Shown in pieces: positions 1 to 11,501 of a DNA stretch of 64,000 bases. This DNA comes from Cystobasidium ongulense. Taxonomy: Eukaryota > Basidiomycota > Cystobasidiomycetes > Cystobasidiales > Cystobasidiaceae. Position numbers and translations under genes: made by a program. The DNA lies in the NCBI GenBank assembly GCA_022835595.1, contig BQUP01000001.1, positions 1 to 64,000 of the forward strand, read 5' to 3'. How positions within the stretch are numbered: the stretch's first letter is position 1; every line of letters starts with the position of its first letter. Under the pieces are notes generated by a model that worked only from the letters and a program-made list of their open reading frames with translations, searched no databases and had not been told where the DNA came from.

Positions 1-72
1 CCCCCCCCCCCATGTGTCACCTGCCGGGACCAGGCTTCTGATGCTTTGACACACACCGAATAATACAATCAG

Positions 73-1667
73 ATGGCTGCTTGATACAGATCAGGACGCC
101 GAAGGCATGCGAGTCATTGCGGACCTCTACGGTGCAGGCGACCCACACAACGGGCATGCCAAGCGAGAGTTCCGCGAGATCAAGGATGCAGTACTAGCTG
201 ACGTAAGTGACATACACCATTTGAACGTAGCAAGACGACTTGTAAGCTCACTGTGAGATGTGTCTCGTCAACAGAGAGCAGCAGGCACCATGGGATACGG
301 TGGTATGTTCAGAAAATACACGTACCGTGTCTTTATTGCTATGTCTGCACAAGCCTTCGCTCAATTGGTGAGTCGTGAGATACGTTGCTAGCAATGTCCA
401 TTGCTGACCTGTGTTGTGATGCTACAGAACGGAATCAACGGTAAATGGGCCAAGATGGAAGCCGCGCATGTAGTAGACGCTGATTTTCGTGATCCCGCTA
501 GTCATCTCCTATTATGCCCCTCTCGTCTTTGAACAAGCTGGATGGATTGGCAGAGATGCGATTCTCATGACTGGCATCAATGGCCTCGTCTACATAGCTT
601 CTACGATTCCACCATGGTATCTCGTCGACAAATGGGGACGCAGGCCGATCCTTTTGTCGGGCGCTCTTATCATGGCGTTCTTCCTCTGCTTAATAGGCTA
701 CTGGATGTACCTTGATTCCGCTTTCACGCCAACTGCAGTAGTAGTATGTGTGATAGCATACAATGCGGCTTTTGGCTATTCATGGGGTAAGTGAAGCTTT
801 CCTTATGTGTACGGAAAGACTCAGCAAGCTGACTACCCTGTTGTGCAGGTCCTATCCCCTGGTTGTAGTGAGTCAACTAGTGTCTCGGCGACAACGAGCT
901 TGCTGACCCTTTCTTGTTAGTCCTCCCGAAATCATGCCTTTGCAAGTCCGAGTCAAGGGAGTGTCTATTTCGACAGCGACAAACTGGGCCTTCAACTGGC
1001 TTGTAGGCGAGATGACACCAGTGCTCCAGGAGAACATCAAGTGGCGGCTGTACCCCCTCCACGGTTTCTTCTGCTGTCTGTCTTTCATTGTCGTATACTT
1101 TTGTGAGTTATTGCATATAAGGAGGGATCAGTATAACCAGCTGATCGTTCATGTCTCAACAGTCTTCCCCGAAACTAGTGGAATACCGCTGGAAGAGATG
1201 TAAGTGCAAGGAATGATGCAACAATAGCACTAGCTGACTCCCAAAACTTCTTCAGGGATGCCATCTTCAATGATGCCGGTGCCGAGCCTGACCTTGAAGA
1301 AAGAGCTCCGCTTCGTGGTGCATCAGCCGACCGCTCTGCAACAGAACCGCCGCGATTGTCGCAAGAAGGGCCGCGCAAAGGTAGTGCAAGAGGGCGTCCC
1401 CAGTCGAGCGCAAGTGGAGGTGAACGTAATTACCGTAGTCTTGATCAATGAGATGACGCGAGGGAAGATGGGCATTTCGTGATTGAGAATGCAGACGATA
1501 ACGAGAGGCTCTTCGACGCTGCTCATGGTGATGCAAGGTCTGAACCAACAGCAGAGCTGCAAGCCTTCGATGGGTCTCTTAGGGCTGGCTTGCCAAGCTA
1601 TGAGTCTCGCCATCACGGTGTTTACGACGAAGCGCAGGATATTCCTATGCAGGACATGCGCCACTAG
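73..1667 (+). CDS. MFS sugar transporter, 3' part
   Basis: C-terminal two thirds of a plasma-membrane sugar porter of the major facilitator superfamily; the 5' end lies before the window. Exons read from an acceptor at 72: a loop starting WLLDTDQDAEGM, then MGYGGMFRKYTYR, SAQAFAQLNGINVISYYAP (across an intron ending at about 501), the family signature WYLVDKWGRRPILLSGA, and later PEIMPLQVR and the closing PETSGIPLEEMDAIF. These match the fungal sugar-transporter family closely. At least six introns interrupt the visible part. The cytoplasmic tail first meets a TGA near 1450, but the same frame stays open after it to TAG at 1667 with protein-like acidic sequence (VIENADDNERLFDAAHGD). An intron of about 70 bases near 1380-1450 would remove the stop, so I extend to 1667. 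Family sure, exact end not. Confidence 0.85.
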
Positions 1668-2277
1668 AAGAGTGCCAGTCCAGTCTAGAACAGACAGGCA
1701 GCACGACGGTCGGCTGTGACTTCGTATTCCTGTGATATCGTTCCCATGCATCATCACGCCTATCCTCCCTCACCCATTCACTCCGAGCCAAGGAGGCTCC
1801 TGGCTTGTTTATATACAAGCTGTACAGTAGATCTTAAGAAGCATAAAAAGCTCAAGCGGCTTCTGGTTGGTGAATAACCGTCACATTCCCGTGTACAATC
1901 CTAGAAACCAAAATCAGTGGCCTCCAGCATGTATCGCAATGAATGTCCATTTGTTATATTCGAAGATACAATGGAAAAGCCATGGTTGGCAACAAGACGT
2001 AAGGTTTACTTCGGCTTTCTCGCTAATGAGTTCTAAGGGCCGAGACTTGTGCGAGCGTGGCCAAAGCCAGCTGGCAGCTGCCGTCGGATAGAGTGCAGTG
2101 CTCGAAATGATGAATAGTGGACTCTTCGCAACTATGAGCGAGGGTCGAGTATGGTGTCGTGGACTTCAAAGTACATTGCGATGAAAGAAAGCAGCACACA
2201 GGCAACGCGACCTGAGTCGAACCTTCTCTGGCCGATCACGCGTTTGCAAAAGTCTACGATATAATGTCTATCTACAT
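1668..2277. other. Convergent intergenic region
   Basis: Between the 3' ends of the transporter (plus strand) and the WD40 gene (minus strand). Only short frames without recognisable protein character; presumably both 3' UTRs. Confidence 0.5.
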
Positions 2278-4358
2278 TTACTTTCCCTTCTTGTCATCCT
2301 CCGCCTCTGGTTCAGGCGTATAGTCGAACGTAGTCTTTTGATCTTTACCCCAAGCTTTCGTCCACTGGGGCTCCTGATTTGCAAATTTAAGAAGAGCCTC
2401 TCTTGGATCTTCCGACCGTATGTCGTCCCTGATCATGTTCATTACCACATGTCTATCCGCAGCTTCTCCTACACGTCCTCCGCTTCCAGGCCCTCTGACA
2501 GGTGGTTCTGGCTTTCGGGATTTGAGGGCCTTGTTCTTCTCCACTTGACTATCTCGCTTTCGCTTATGAAGCGCAGTGCCTGCATCTGATACTTCGTAGA
2601 TATTCTGATCTTTGAACATGGGTAGAGCATGGGGAGTAATAATAGGACCCATTTCTTGACCAGCCACGTAATCATCAACCGTTCGCCTTTGCTTCGGTGC
2701 TTTTGCAGCTGCAAGAATAGCGCCCTTTTCAGATAGGTCAGGCGAGTAGAAGACGTGGACTTCGCCGAGAGAGGTCGAGGCCAAGATCTGGTTGATGCGC
2801 GCAGGCCATGCAAGTCGAATAACACTTCCTGTAGAGACATTGAACTCCCTCACGACTTCCAGCGTGTCCCTCTCCATCACTATGATGCGGCCACCTGGTT
2901 TGCCTCGAGTCTCGACTTGCTTGCCTGGTACGATACCAGCTTGAGGTCCAGAAGTACCCGTAAGAATATGCTTTTCATCTGGGCTGAAGATCACATTCGT
3001 CTCTGGATTCAAAGATGACAAGCCTGAAGCGACAGAGACTGGTTTCTTGAACGCGCGTGCATCCCACACTGTCGACGTAAAACCATCAGTATGCCGTACG
3101 GCAAAGTGTAATAAGCACTTGAGAATCTGCCATACCTTTGACAGTATCATCACCACCGCGAGTGATTATCGTGCGACCATCCAGTGAGTATGTGATTCCC
3201 GAAGTCTCCGTCCCTTTCGTATGCGCGTTCTCTGCTGTAGCGTTCGGCCTGGCGAAGTTACTGCTTGTACCCCATAGATTGATGGTACCATCCATAGCAG
3301 TAGCGGCTATAGTTTTACCATCAGGCGAGTAGGTACATTGTGTGATCTTCGTCCGGCTCCCTCTTTCTTTCGATTTTAATACTATCGTCTTTGCCGACTT
3401 GAAGCGATCGTTGATATCCCATATCCGGAGCGTACTATCCATAGAAGAGGTGAGGAACTTGTTGTTGTCTCGTGGATCCCATGAGGCGGAAGTAAGTTGC
3501 CCAACGTGGCCGCTGCAAGCCAAAGTGTCAGTGCCGCCGGTAAGAAATTGAATACATAGGCGCTTACACAGTATTCTTCAGATCACGTAGATACATGTCT
3601 CCTTTCGCGAACTCTCCTCTGAAATGACCACCGCACGTAAGCTTCTTTCTTGATCTGCACAAGAGCGCCGCGACCGCTTACATTGAAGCGCCATCTCGGT
3701 CATACAGCTTCGCTTGCAGTGTTCCTGCTATCGCGACAAAGTTCGTGCCGTTGTTATCCCAAACAAGGTCGTGAATCTATGATAGCCGAAAAGAGATGAG
3801 ATCAGCAATGGCTTTCCCCTCTAGAGCTTCGTACACGTAGATATATGCAAATTGACTCACGTGATAATTCTCATAAGGTTCAAATGATTTGAAAGGCTTG
3901 AAATCTCCACTCATTCCTCCGAAATCCCACATCTTAACATCATAATCGTATCCTCCTGTTATCACTCTCGCTCCCGGTGGATCCACAGCCAGTGCAGTTA
4001 CTGCTTTCGTATGATCCTTAAGAATAATCTCGTGTGACATGGGGTAGTATTTTGTAGGATCTTCGGGAGCACCATCGTCTTCGTCTCCACTGCCGTTTTC
4101 GTAATCTGGTCTTGGTTTACGTGAAAGATCCGACGGTCCAGCTTCAGGATCTCCACGAGCATCAAGTTGCGATACGCTCGAAGAAGAAGTAACTTTAGAA
4201 ACATGTGAAGTTACATTGTCACTTGGGCTTTGAGTTGATCTGGCACTGTTATTCACGTCGTCCGCCCGCTTGGTCTTCGACAGGTCTACTTTTGGCTTTG
4301 ATTTGGCTTGTGCGCCGAACCCACTTGGCAAGCCGAATGCAGCCGGGTCGAAGTCCAT
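2278..4358 (-). CDS. WD40 repeat protein, WDR70 family
   Basis: Nuclear WD40 propeller protein of the WDR70 (gastrulation-defective 1 homologue) family, linked in yeast and man to chromatin and DNA-damage signalling. Seen: N-terminus MDFDPAAFGLPSGFGAQ, an acidic/Ser-rich linker, then repeats such as LKDHTKAVTALAVDPPGARV, YDYDVKMWDF, GHVGQLTSASWDPRD and FLTSSMDSTLRIWDINDR, and YSPDGKTIAATAMDGTINLW. The tail is basic then acidic and ends EPEAEDDKKGK. Several introns split it (around 3100, 3510-3580, 3630-3690 and 3780-3860). I chose the ATG at 4358; the frame extends upstream to 4388 only through a GTG. It faces the small gene at 4700 across a 341-bp divergent promoter. Confidence 0.85.
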
Positions 4359-4699
4359 AATAGTAGATGCTTGAGATCCTAATGACACTTGTTAACTCGC
4401 CAAACGAACACACTGATAGCTCTGACTTGGCTTGTAGGCTCGACTCTATAAATCCTGGCAGATAGGATCGGACCGGGCTATGGAGAGAAACGCCGCTTCT
4501 TGATGGCGGCAGTACTGAGTTATGCGATTTAAAGCTGTTTGTGAACGGTTGTCTAGCCCTTGCTGTTATAGTTGACTGTATGATAGGTGAGAAGCAAAGC
4601 TGGACTTCACCTCGATCATCCTTTTCGAACAAGCGCATCGCCATATCACATCGGCAGCTCTTTCACGGACTGCGACTTCCTGCCATACAACCAAGAACG

Positions 4700-5683
4700 A
4701 TGAGCAACTCTCCACCGACCGCTTTCCCGCCTACGCCATCTGTCACAGCACCATCATCTCCCCTTGAGCCAGGAACGAATCTGACACTCGCTGAAATCGG
4801 GGCGTGCAATCGAGCTGCGTAAGTACATACAGCAATTGCGGCAGCCTGCAAGCACTCGCGATGAGCTTTGCGCTGAATCACTGCATTATATTGTCCTCCT
4901 TCAAAAATACTTTTCTTGGTATCGCTCCTATGGCACTGCTGCTAATTATTGTCGGTAAATGGGTACTTGATCTAACCCTCACGCTATACCAGTCAATTGG
5001 ATGGAACGCTATACGGAACATCAGCTGGCTTTCTCGGTAAGCTTCTTTCGACTTTACAATGGGATGAAAGCAAACTTGGGATATGATAATGAGGGCTCAT
5101 CTTCCAAACTTCCATACATGGGCGTACTACATTACCGGTACCACCGATGTTTCGAACGATGAACGTTCTGAACAGGTGGATTGTTTGGCTTTCGTTTCCT
5201 CAAGCTGAACAAGAACATATCTTTGATGTCTGGTATCGCGTAAGCAACGAAGTCCAGGCTTCTGCAACCGCAACTTGCTGAATGTTCCGCCACTCAACCT
5301 CGGACTCTTCAACCCATACTACCTTTCCATGGCATCCATACCCGTCCATATACGTATCATCACAAATTATTCCACCATAATCGTTCGTTTGACTCAGAAC
5401 TGGCGTCATCTCAGGCTATGTCGTCTCCCGTCAAGCACTCGCAACGCGGATAGCCCGAGCTGAAATGGACAAGGCAGAGGCAGGTGAAGCTTCGCAAGTC
5501 AAGCAGGATAGAGATGCTCTGTGGGATATGAACAGAGGAGAAGGGGGTGCTGGTGGTATGGAGACTCTGGAAGACAAGTATGCGACGACGAGGTAAGTCT
5601 TCATCATGTCTGGGTGACTTCCAGGTACAACAAAGACTGGGCATTGATAACTGACTATCACATTCTATAGAGGAGATCATTGA
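4700..5683 (+). CDS. Small membrane protein, family not recognised
   Basis: Five or so exons encode a small protein. Exon 1 is Pro/Ser-rich and opens MSNSPPTAFPPTPSVTAPSS, ending LTLAEIGACNRAA. A later exon reads TLYGTSAGFLGGLFGFRFL, a glycine-rich segment that looks like a membrane helix with GxxxG-type packing. The last part is hydrophilic (VVSRQALATRIARAEMDKAE ... METLEDKYATTRGDH, stop TGA at 5681). I placed introns at about 4819-4853, 4955-4992, 5038-5176, 5229-5415 and 5592-5670. Short size, one or two glycine-rich helices and a charged tail recall small mitochondrial membrane proteins, but I do not recognise a family. It shares a divergent promoter with the WD40 gene. Confidence 0.6.
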
Positions 5684-8600
5684 GTCGAGAGACGGGCCGT
5701 CAGCTGGAATAGCGAACCTTCAATCCGGAGTGCTTAATACATCAAGCCGGCAATACGTCCAAATGCCACCTGTAATTCTTTACCGGTCTTTTGCTCCCTA
5801 CTCCAGCCAACAAACCCCAACCTAAAACATAGCACTGTACTTCACTTGTCGTTGTTATTCAGTCTTCTATGTAGCACTACTGTCAACCTTGCTCTAGATC
5901 TGCCATGACATGACCGTAGAATCGTGGACATTGATGAGTCTCTACCGGTATCTATGCAGATGAACTGATATGGTTTGGAGCACATAAATGCAGAGCCACT
6001 CACACCGACGTACCTCGTAGTTTACGCGGATAACATGGTACGCAACGACTGGCTCTAGGCCTGGCAGCGTAGTTGCGAGCGTTTCACATCAAGTCACGTG
6101 CTTCTATATGTGAGCAGGAGGACATCAAGCTTATGGCAACATGATGACAGTAATGGTATCGGTATCGGATTTATCTACGGCCACCGGCGGTTGTCGCGGA
6201 AGGGGCGGCACAGAAAGCATCACGGGGAAGAAGCAGGCCTTTGCCATTTCCCGGCACTGTTCGACAGGCCCGTACGGGTACGGTAGAGGTGGCGAATAGG
6301 AAGGAAGTTGGGGAAGAAGAAGTCGGCAAAGACCAGCAAGCATGCGAGTATTCACAGTGTCACAGCAGATCGTATGCAATTGCTGCTCTTGAGCTCGCTG
6401 AGTGCTACCTCTTTTCTCGCATGCCTCGCCCGCTCTGCACGCTCCTGCCGCACTGAAATCGACTTGAAGCTTCCGGCTCGAAGCAGAGCGTCTCTTCTTG
6501 CTCCTTCTGATCCAGCGAAGGATGCGCTGTTCCATTCCATGGAGCAGTTGAACAAGGACATCCTGACGCCATTCTCATAGCGCACTCTGGTCAGAGCTAC
6601 GGTTCGTGCTATAGCTTGCTCGGCCAAGGCGACACCCCAGACCAATTGCACTGGCACCGCCAACCACGGTGTCTAGAATCGCAACAAAGATGGCACGGGG
6701 ATACAACGCAATGAAGTTCGCAATTCGCACGCTCATCTCGCATCACGGTGACGGTGACGCGCACTTGCACCGAGTCTCCGCCCGACATGGCACGGTAGTC
6801 AAGGCGAGGGCCATCGTCTGGAGTATTTGCACCTCTCCAAGCGTCAGTGCTGAAGAAGGAAACGATTTTCTCTCTCTCCGGCTCGCTCGCTCGCTCTGCC
6901 CTGTGCCACTACCGTACTGCTGCCCGCACGCATTTCTTGCACTGCACCGCTCCATACCATCTCTCTCTCTCTCAGGTTACAAACTCACTCCCCTCCCAGA
7001 ATCGCCCCCATCACTGATCAGCTCGAAGCATTGTGAGTGTGATACTGGTTCTTTCGTTGCAGCTACATCGCACACACCACTGACCTTGCTTTCATAATTT
7101 TGACGCTTTCCTGCGAGACAGACAGTCTGATCAGCAGCAAGGATACGCGTGGAGTTGCAGCAGGAAAGAACGGCTTGCAGAACTCGAGTGAACAGGGACA
7201 GCGAAGGAAGAGCAGAACGACTGACAAGGCACCGTATACCTACATCGTCAACACGAACATCCAAGGTGAGCTTGACTTTGCTCACTTCCTCGCCCATTTC
7301 TTCCGCCTGCCGTCAGATGAGCACGTGCCACCATCGTTGAGCGCCGCGTCCTCGTTGCAAAGTTGGATACATGTCATGGTGCTGATGCTGCTTCACTTCC
7401 TTACCATCCATCCTCCCTCCAGCAGACTTCCTACTTCGTACCCAGCTGGCTTAGCCACGCAGATCATCGACATACCTTGTCTCTCTCTCCACTCTAGTAG
7501 ACCTACCTGCCTTCCTCACCTCACCGCATCCATTTAAATATCGCCCTTCTACCGGTCGCGTTCTCGACCTCCGTCGTTGACTCTGCGCTGCGAGTCGACT
7601 TCAAAAGCAAGCACACGGAAAAGCCCGGATTTACTTGAAGGTCCCGAAGCGCGTCTGACAACCTCGTCACATTTTTCCCCCGTTGTCTCGTCAGTGTGAG
7701 TTGACAAGGCGATGGACATGCATGCGTGCCGGCGATTTACCCACTGACTCGTAATTTCCTGTGACCGTCCTTCTTCCTTCCCTCCTTCTTTGCTCGTGCT
7801 CTTTCACTCTTATCTCCTTCTTTCCTTCCTCTTCCTATGGTATGCTCCTCACTGCTTTCCCTCATTAGCGAAACAAACACGTCGACTTTCGCCACCCTCA
7901 TCTCCTCCACCAGCTCTTCCAGTTCGTGCAAGCTTTGGAAACGAGTCAAACAAACAAACAATCCTCCACATCTATCCGACGTCGAGCACGTCAGCAGACC
8001 TTTGACGCCAGTTGATAAGCAAGTCTTGCACAACGCGCAGCCTGTACCCTTGAGCTCAAATTGGCAGAACTCGGAGTGAGTCCGACCGTCATCTTGTGTA
8101 CCTCATCATTGAGCAATTATCATCAGCGTTTCGCTGATCTTTCCCATCCATCCATTCCATTCATCAGTCAACATCTTTCTCTTCATCTCTTACAAAGCAA
8201 CAGAACCCTTCAAACAGACTAAGCTTTGAACTTCCACAAGCCAAAAGAAGTCAGCGCCACATCAACGAAGACTCTAGCAAGACCAAACACATTACACCTA
8301 TTCCTCAGGACAGATACGCCAAATACTACAGCCCTCAAGTTCCAAGTCACACGATCAGGTCTAAGGAACATCAGGTTGCCTGCTTGCTGACTCTGAGCAA
8401 CCCAGTCGCATTCCGGATCAGTTGCGACACAGCACGCCGTGCCGGGAAGGCTTGCAAGTATCCGCCACAAGCAAACACACAGCTCTGCAGTCATACACGC
8501 CGGTGAGTGCTATTTACTCCGTCAGGCGGTATGCCGTCCCAAGAACAAAGCTAGACACTGACGTCTTTGCTTCGATTCTGTGCTCTCTCGCTCTCGCCTA

Positions 8601-8798
8601 CCTTTTAATCGTAGCCTCAACGAGTCTTTCATCTCCTCTTTCGCATCCTACGTCAAGGTCGAAGAGCAGTACTATACACTATCGCAGAGTAACCAGTGAG
8701 CTGCCTGTTCGTGTGCTAGGTGGGCGTGCAGCAATCACCTTCATACTGACATACATCCATCTACTTGCCTTGCATTGCACAGGATAGCGACTATCAGC
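5684..8798. promoter_or_regulatory. Long gene-free region upstream of homeodomain gene
   Basis: About 3.1 kb without a convincing coding region. Open frames are short, overlap on both strands and have no family resemblance. From about 6850 the plus strand becomes rich in CT tracts (ctctctctct near 6960, and CCTTCTTCCTTCC-type stretches at 7765-7830 and 8140-8210), typical of a fungal promoter followed by a long transcribed leader. The bases before the ATG at 8799 end in gcattgcacag, a plausible intron acceptor, so the leader is probably spliced. Many upstream ATGs lie in it. Confidence 0.45.
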
Positions 8799-10673
8799 AT
8801 GGATCCTTTCGCTCCTCAACGTAGCTACGGCCGACGACCTTCTTCAAGTCAAGATCGTCAAGATCCCAGATCCGTCCCTGGTCATCCGCTGTATGCCCCT
8901 GCAACAGGTGGTCTTCCTCCCCATGCACCCTTTGGCTCAAGTCGAGGCTCTTCATTCGGTTCTTCATCAGGAGGGATGCACAGACTCCCATCCCCCAATG
9001 ATGCTCTTAGAGGCCCGGATCGCTTTGAGCATTCGCTTGATCTACCACCTCTTCAGACTATTCCAAGAAGCACCAGCCCCATACTCGGCAGACCTAGTGA
9101 GTGATTCTTTCTTCATACTCGCCTGCCTTCCTCGTCCCATGCACCTGCATCCTGCAGCCGTCCTCGAGTGGTACAACCTGCGCGCCGGTCGCATGCTTCA
9201 TGGTGCATGACTGTCTGACACGAAGGCTAATCGAATGTTATGAGGCAAGTGTAGTACAATACTAATACAATTATACCCTTTACCCTCCTACCTGCTTCAC
9301 CCATTCCGCTGTTGCAGGCAACCGTAGGGGCTATTCGGGTACGTCCTGACATAGCGGCGCCTTGAGTAGTGATGTGCTAAATCTGATTTACTGTGTCCAC
9401 TGTCTTACTCGCCTATAGATCTTCCTCCTCTCGGAAGCCTCGACTCTAATGGATTCGGCAGCACCAGTCTCGGTCCTGGTGGCGGTCGATATGGGAGCTC
9501 CACTGCAGATGCATTGAGCGATTCCTTTGCAATGCCTCCTCCCAGACCTTCGTTGAGACGAAGAAGCTCCCGCTCTGGCAGTCTCAGTATGACCACAGAC
9601 CAGCCTAAGCAGCTCGACCCGCTTCCATCCTTTCCGGAATTCCCCAATTTCCCTGCTTCCGGTCAGCTTGGTGGCAACTTCGGCAGTAACTTCCCTTCTG
9701 CACCTGGAGATCCCTTCACCTCGACGGCTGAAGAAGGAGGGGATCACACTTCGCGAAACTTGCGCAAGTTCTCAAAGCGCGCTACATTTTCTCAAGCTCA
9801 ATTGAACATCATGGAAGACCTTTGGGCTCGCACCGAATATCCTTCAAATGAGCAGATTGAGGCGTGCGCCTCAGCGACCGGATTGGTGAGCTGCATTCGC
9901 CGTTCTATCCTGTACATACGGGGACTGATATATTGGGCCGACTTTGCGCTGCTGTACAATATAGCTCGCGAAGCAAGTCAGAACATGGTACGTTTCAAGA
10001 GATTGCAGGGAATATCGACTCCTACGACCTGTAGCTGACTCGCCAAACCTCTCTCCCGCACAGGTTTGGTAATACTAGACAAGCACGTCTTGCCGGCACG
10101 CGCAGGGAGGCTCGACATGCTCCTATCCCAGGACAGCCTGGCACAGGTACAGCCAACCGCCGAGGCCGAGGCGACACTACATCCATGTATCGTTCAGTAG
10201 GATCAGGATCAGGTCCATCCCCTTTGGGATTTTCTGGCAGCTTTCCACCTCTGGGTCCTCTGGATACAAGCAGTGGCTTTCCATCGATGTCCTCCTCGAT
10301 TGGAGGAGATTATAGTTTCCCTTCCAGCGCTGCTTTAGGTCCATTGCCCAGTATAGCTAGTTACTACGAGCCCAAGTCATCCAGCATCCGGTCCTCTGGT
10401 GGCCAAGGGTCATTGTTCCCTCCTCTAGATCCCCTTCCGGTAAGCTTAGGTGGAACAGGAGGATTGTTACCTGGCTTTGGACCATCTTCCTCCTCTGGCC
10501 TTGGTGGAGGAACAGGTGGTAGCAGTCGCTCCCAAAGAAGATCTACTACCTCGTGAGTATATTACTCAGTCCTTTTATCAGGTACTGGATCGTTGCTTAA
10601 CCTCTTGCCTTGTTTCAGCTATCCTACGATGAACTACGATCACGGCTTGCCTCCACCTTCGAAGCGATATTGA
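8799..10673 (+). CDS. Homeodomain transcription factor
   Basis: Nuclear DNA-binding regulator. Exon 1 starts MDPFAPQRSYGRRPSSSQD and, like exon 2, is Ser/Gly/Pro-rich. The homeodomain begins RKFSKRATFSQAQLNIMEDL, continues WARTEYPSNEQIEACASATG, and after two introns (about 9888-9964 and 9990-10063) gives helix 3 as LAKQVRTWFGNTRQARLAGT. Spacing from TFS to WF matches a typical 60-residue homeodomain, not the three-residue-longer TALE type, yet position 50 is Gly (WFGN) instead of the usual Gln. The rest is a Gly/Ser/Pro-rich tail ending NYDHGLPPPSKRY after a last intron near 10555-10619. No mating-type partner gene is seen beside it, so it is more likely a developmental regulator than an HD1/HD2 mating factor. 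Confidence 0.85.
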
Positions 10674-11501
10674 GGAGCTAGGTACGTCTTTTGAGCATGA
10701 CCCTCCATGCGGCGACGTTTCTGAAGATCTATGGCTAATTTTATGCACACTCACCGTTAGCTAGCTCTTGCCTACTTCTTTCGCCAACCTGCACAAGCTC
10801 GCGATTTGTTTCCAACACGTCTGTCAATGATCCTTTTGAAGACTGCATGCTCACGACATAAGGCCATAATTAATATTCGCCGCCCAAGAATCGAGGACTT
10901 CGCAGGATACCATACCTAGGTGATACCGCATACAAGTCACGACGAGCCATTGTTTGTAACTTCGTCCCCCTTCGTTAATACCTACGTCTCAATGCTTAAC
11001 CGTACTGGATGCGGAAGAATTCTTGACAAGCGAGTGTGGATGGTACCTCTAGAATGACATATACCCCTGCTCATGAGCTACATAATGATCTATTACTATA
11101 CAATAAACGTTACAATCTGTTCGCAGCGTATGCACTTCGAAGGTGCCCGGCAGTCTGAGAGTCGCTGTTTGCCTTGCTATTTCGCGAGCCAGACATGGTC
11201 GTGTCTATGCATAGCAAGAAGCTGTACTGCTTTTACAATCAATCGTGCGACGCTTTTAATACGAGAATGCTGACAGGATTTCGAGTAGCCAGCTTGCACG
11301 TGCGACACTTTGATCACGAAAGCTGAACGATGACAACCCCAGGCAAGGCGTGCTGTTGAGCTGTAGTCAACCGCAATACAAGTACGACATGGCCGTCTCA
11401 CGAGCGTAGAAGAGTGTACACCTCCATACTCCGGCTTACGGCATTGTGAGAAGCGCGACGACTGGCCGTCAGAACAGAGCAGAGTTGTGGACAGTGATGC
11501 G
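10674..11501. other. Intergenic region with putative promoter of the Sec7 gene
   Basis: About 830 bases between two plus-strand genes. No coding signal. It should hold the 3' UTR of the homeodomain gene and the promoter of the exchange factor; an upstream exon of the latter cannot be excluded because its frame is open slightly before the chosen ATG. Confidence 0.4.

Noticed and set aside
6669-7537. Frames of 140-145 residues in the long upstream region
   Set aside because: Low-complexity sequence from CT tracts, overlapping frames on both strands, no introns or motifs that would make a gene.
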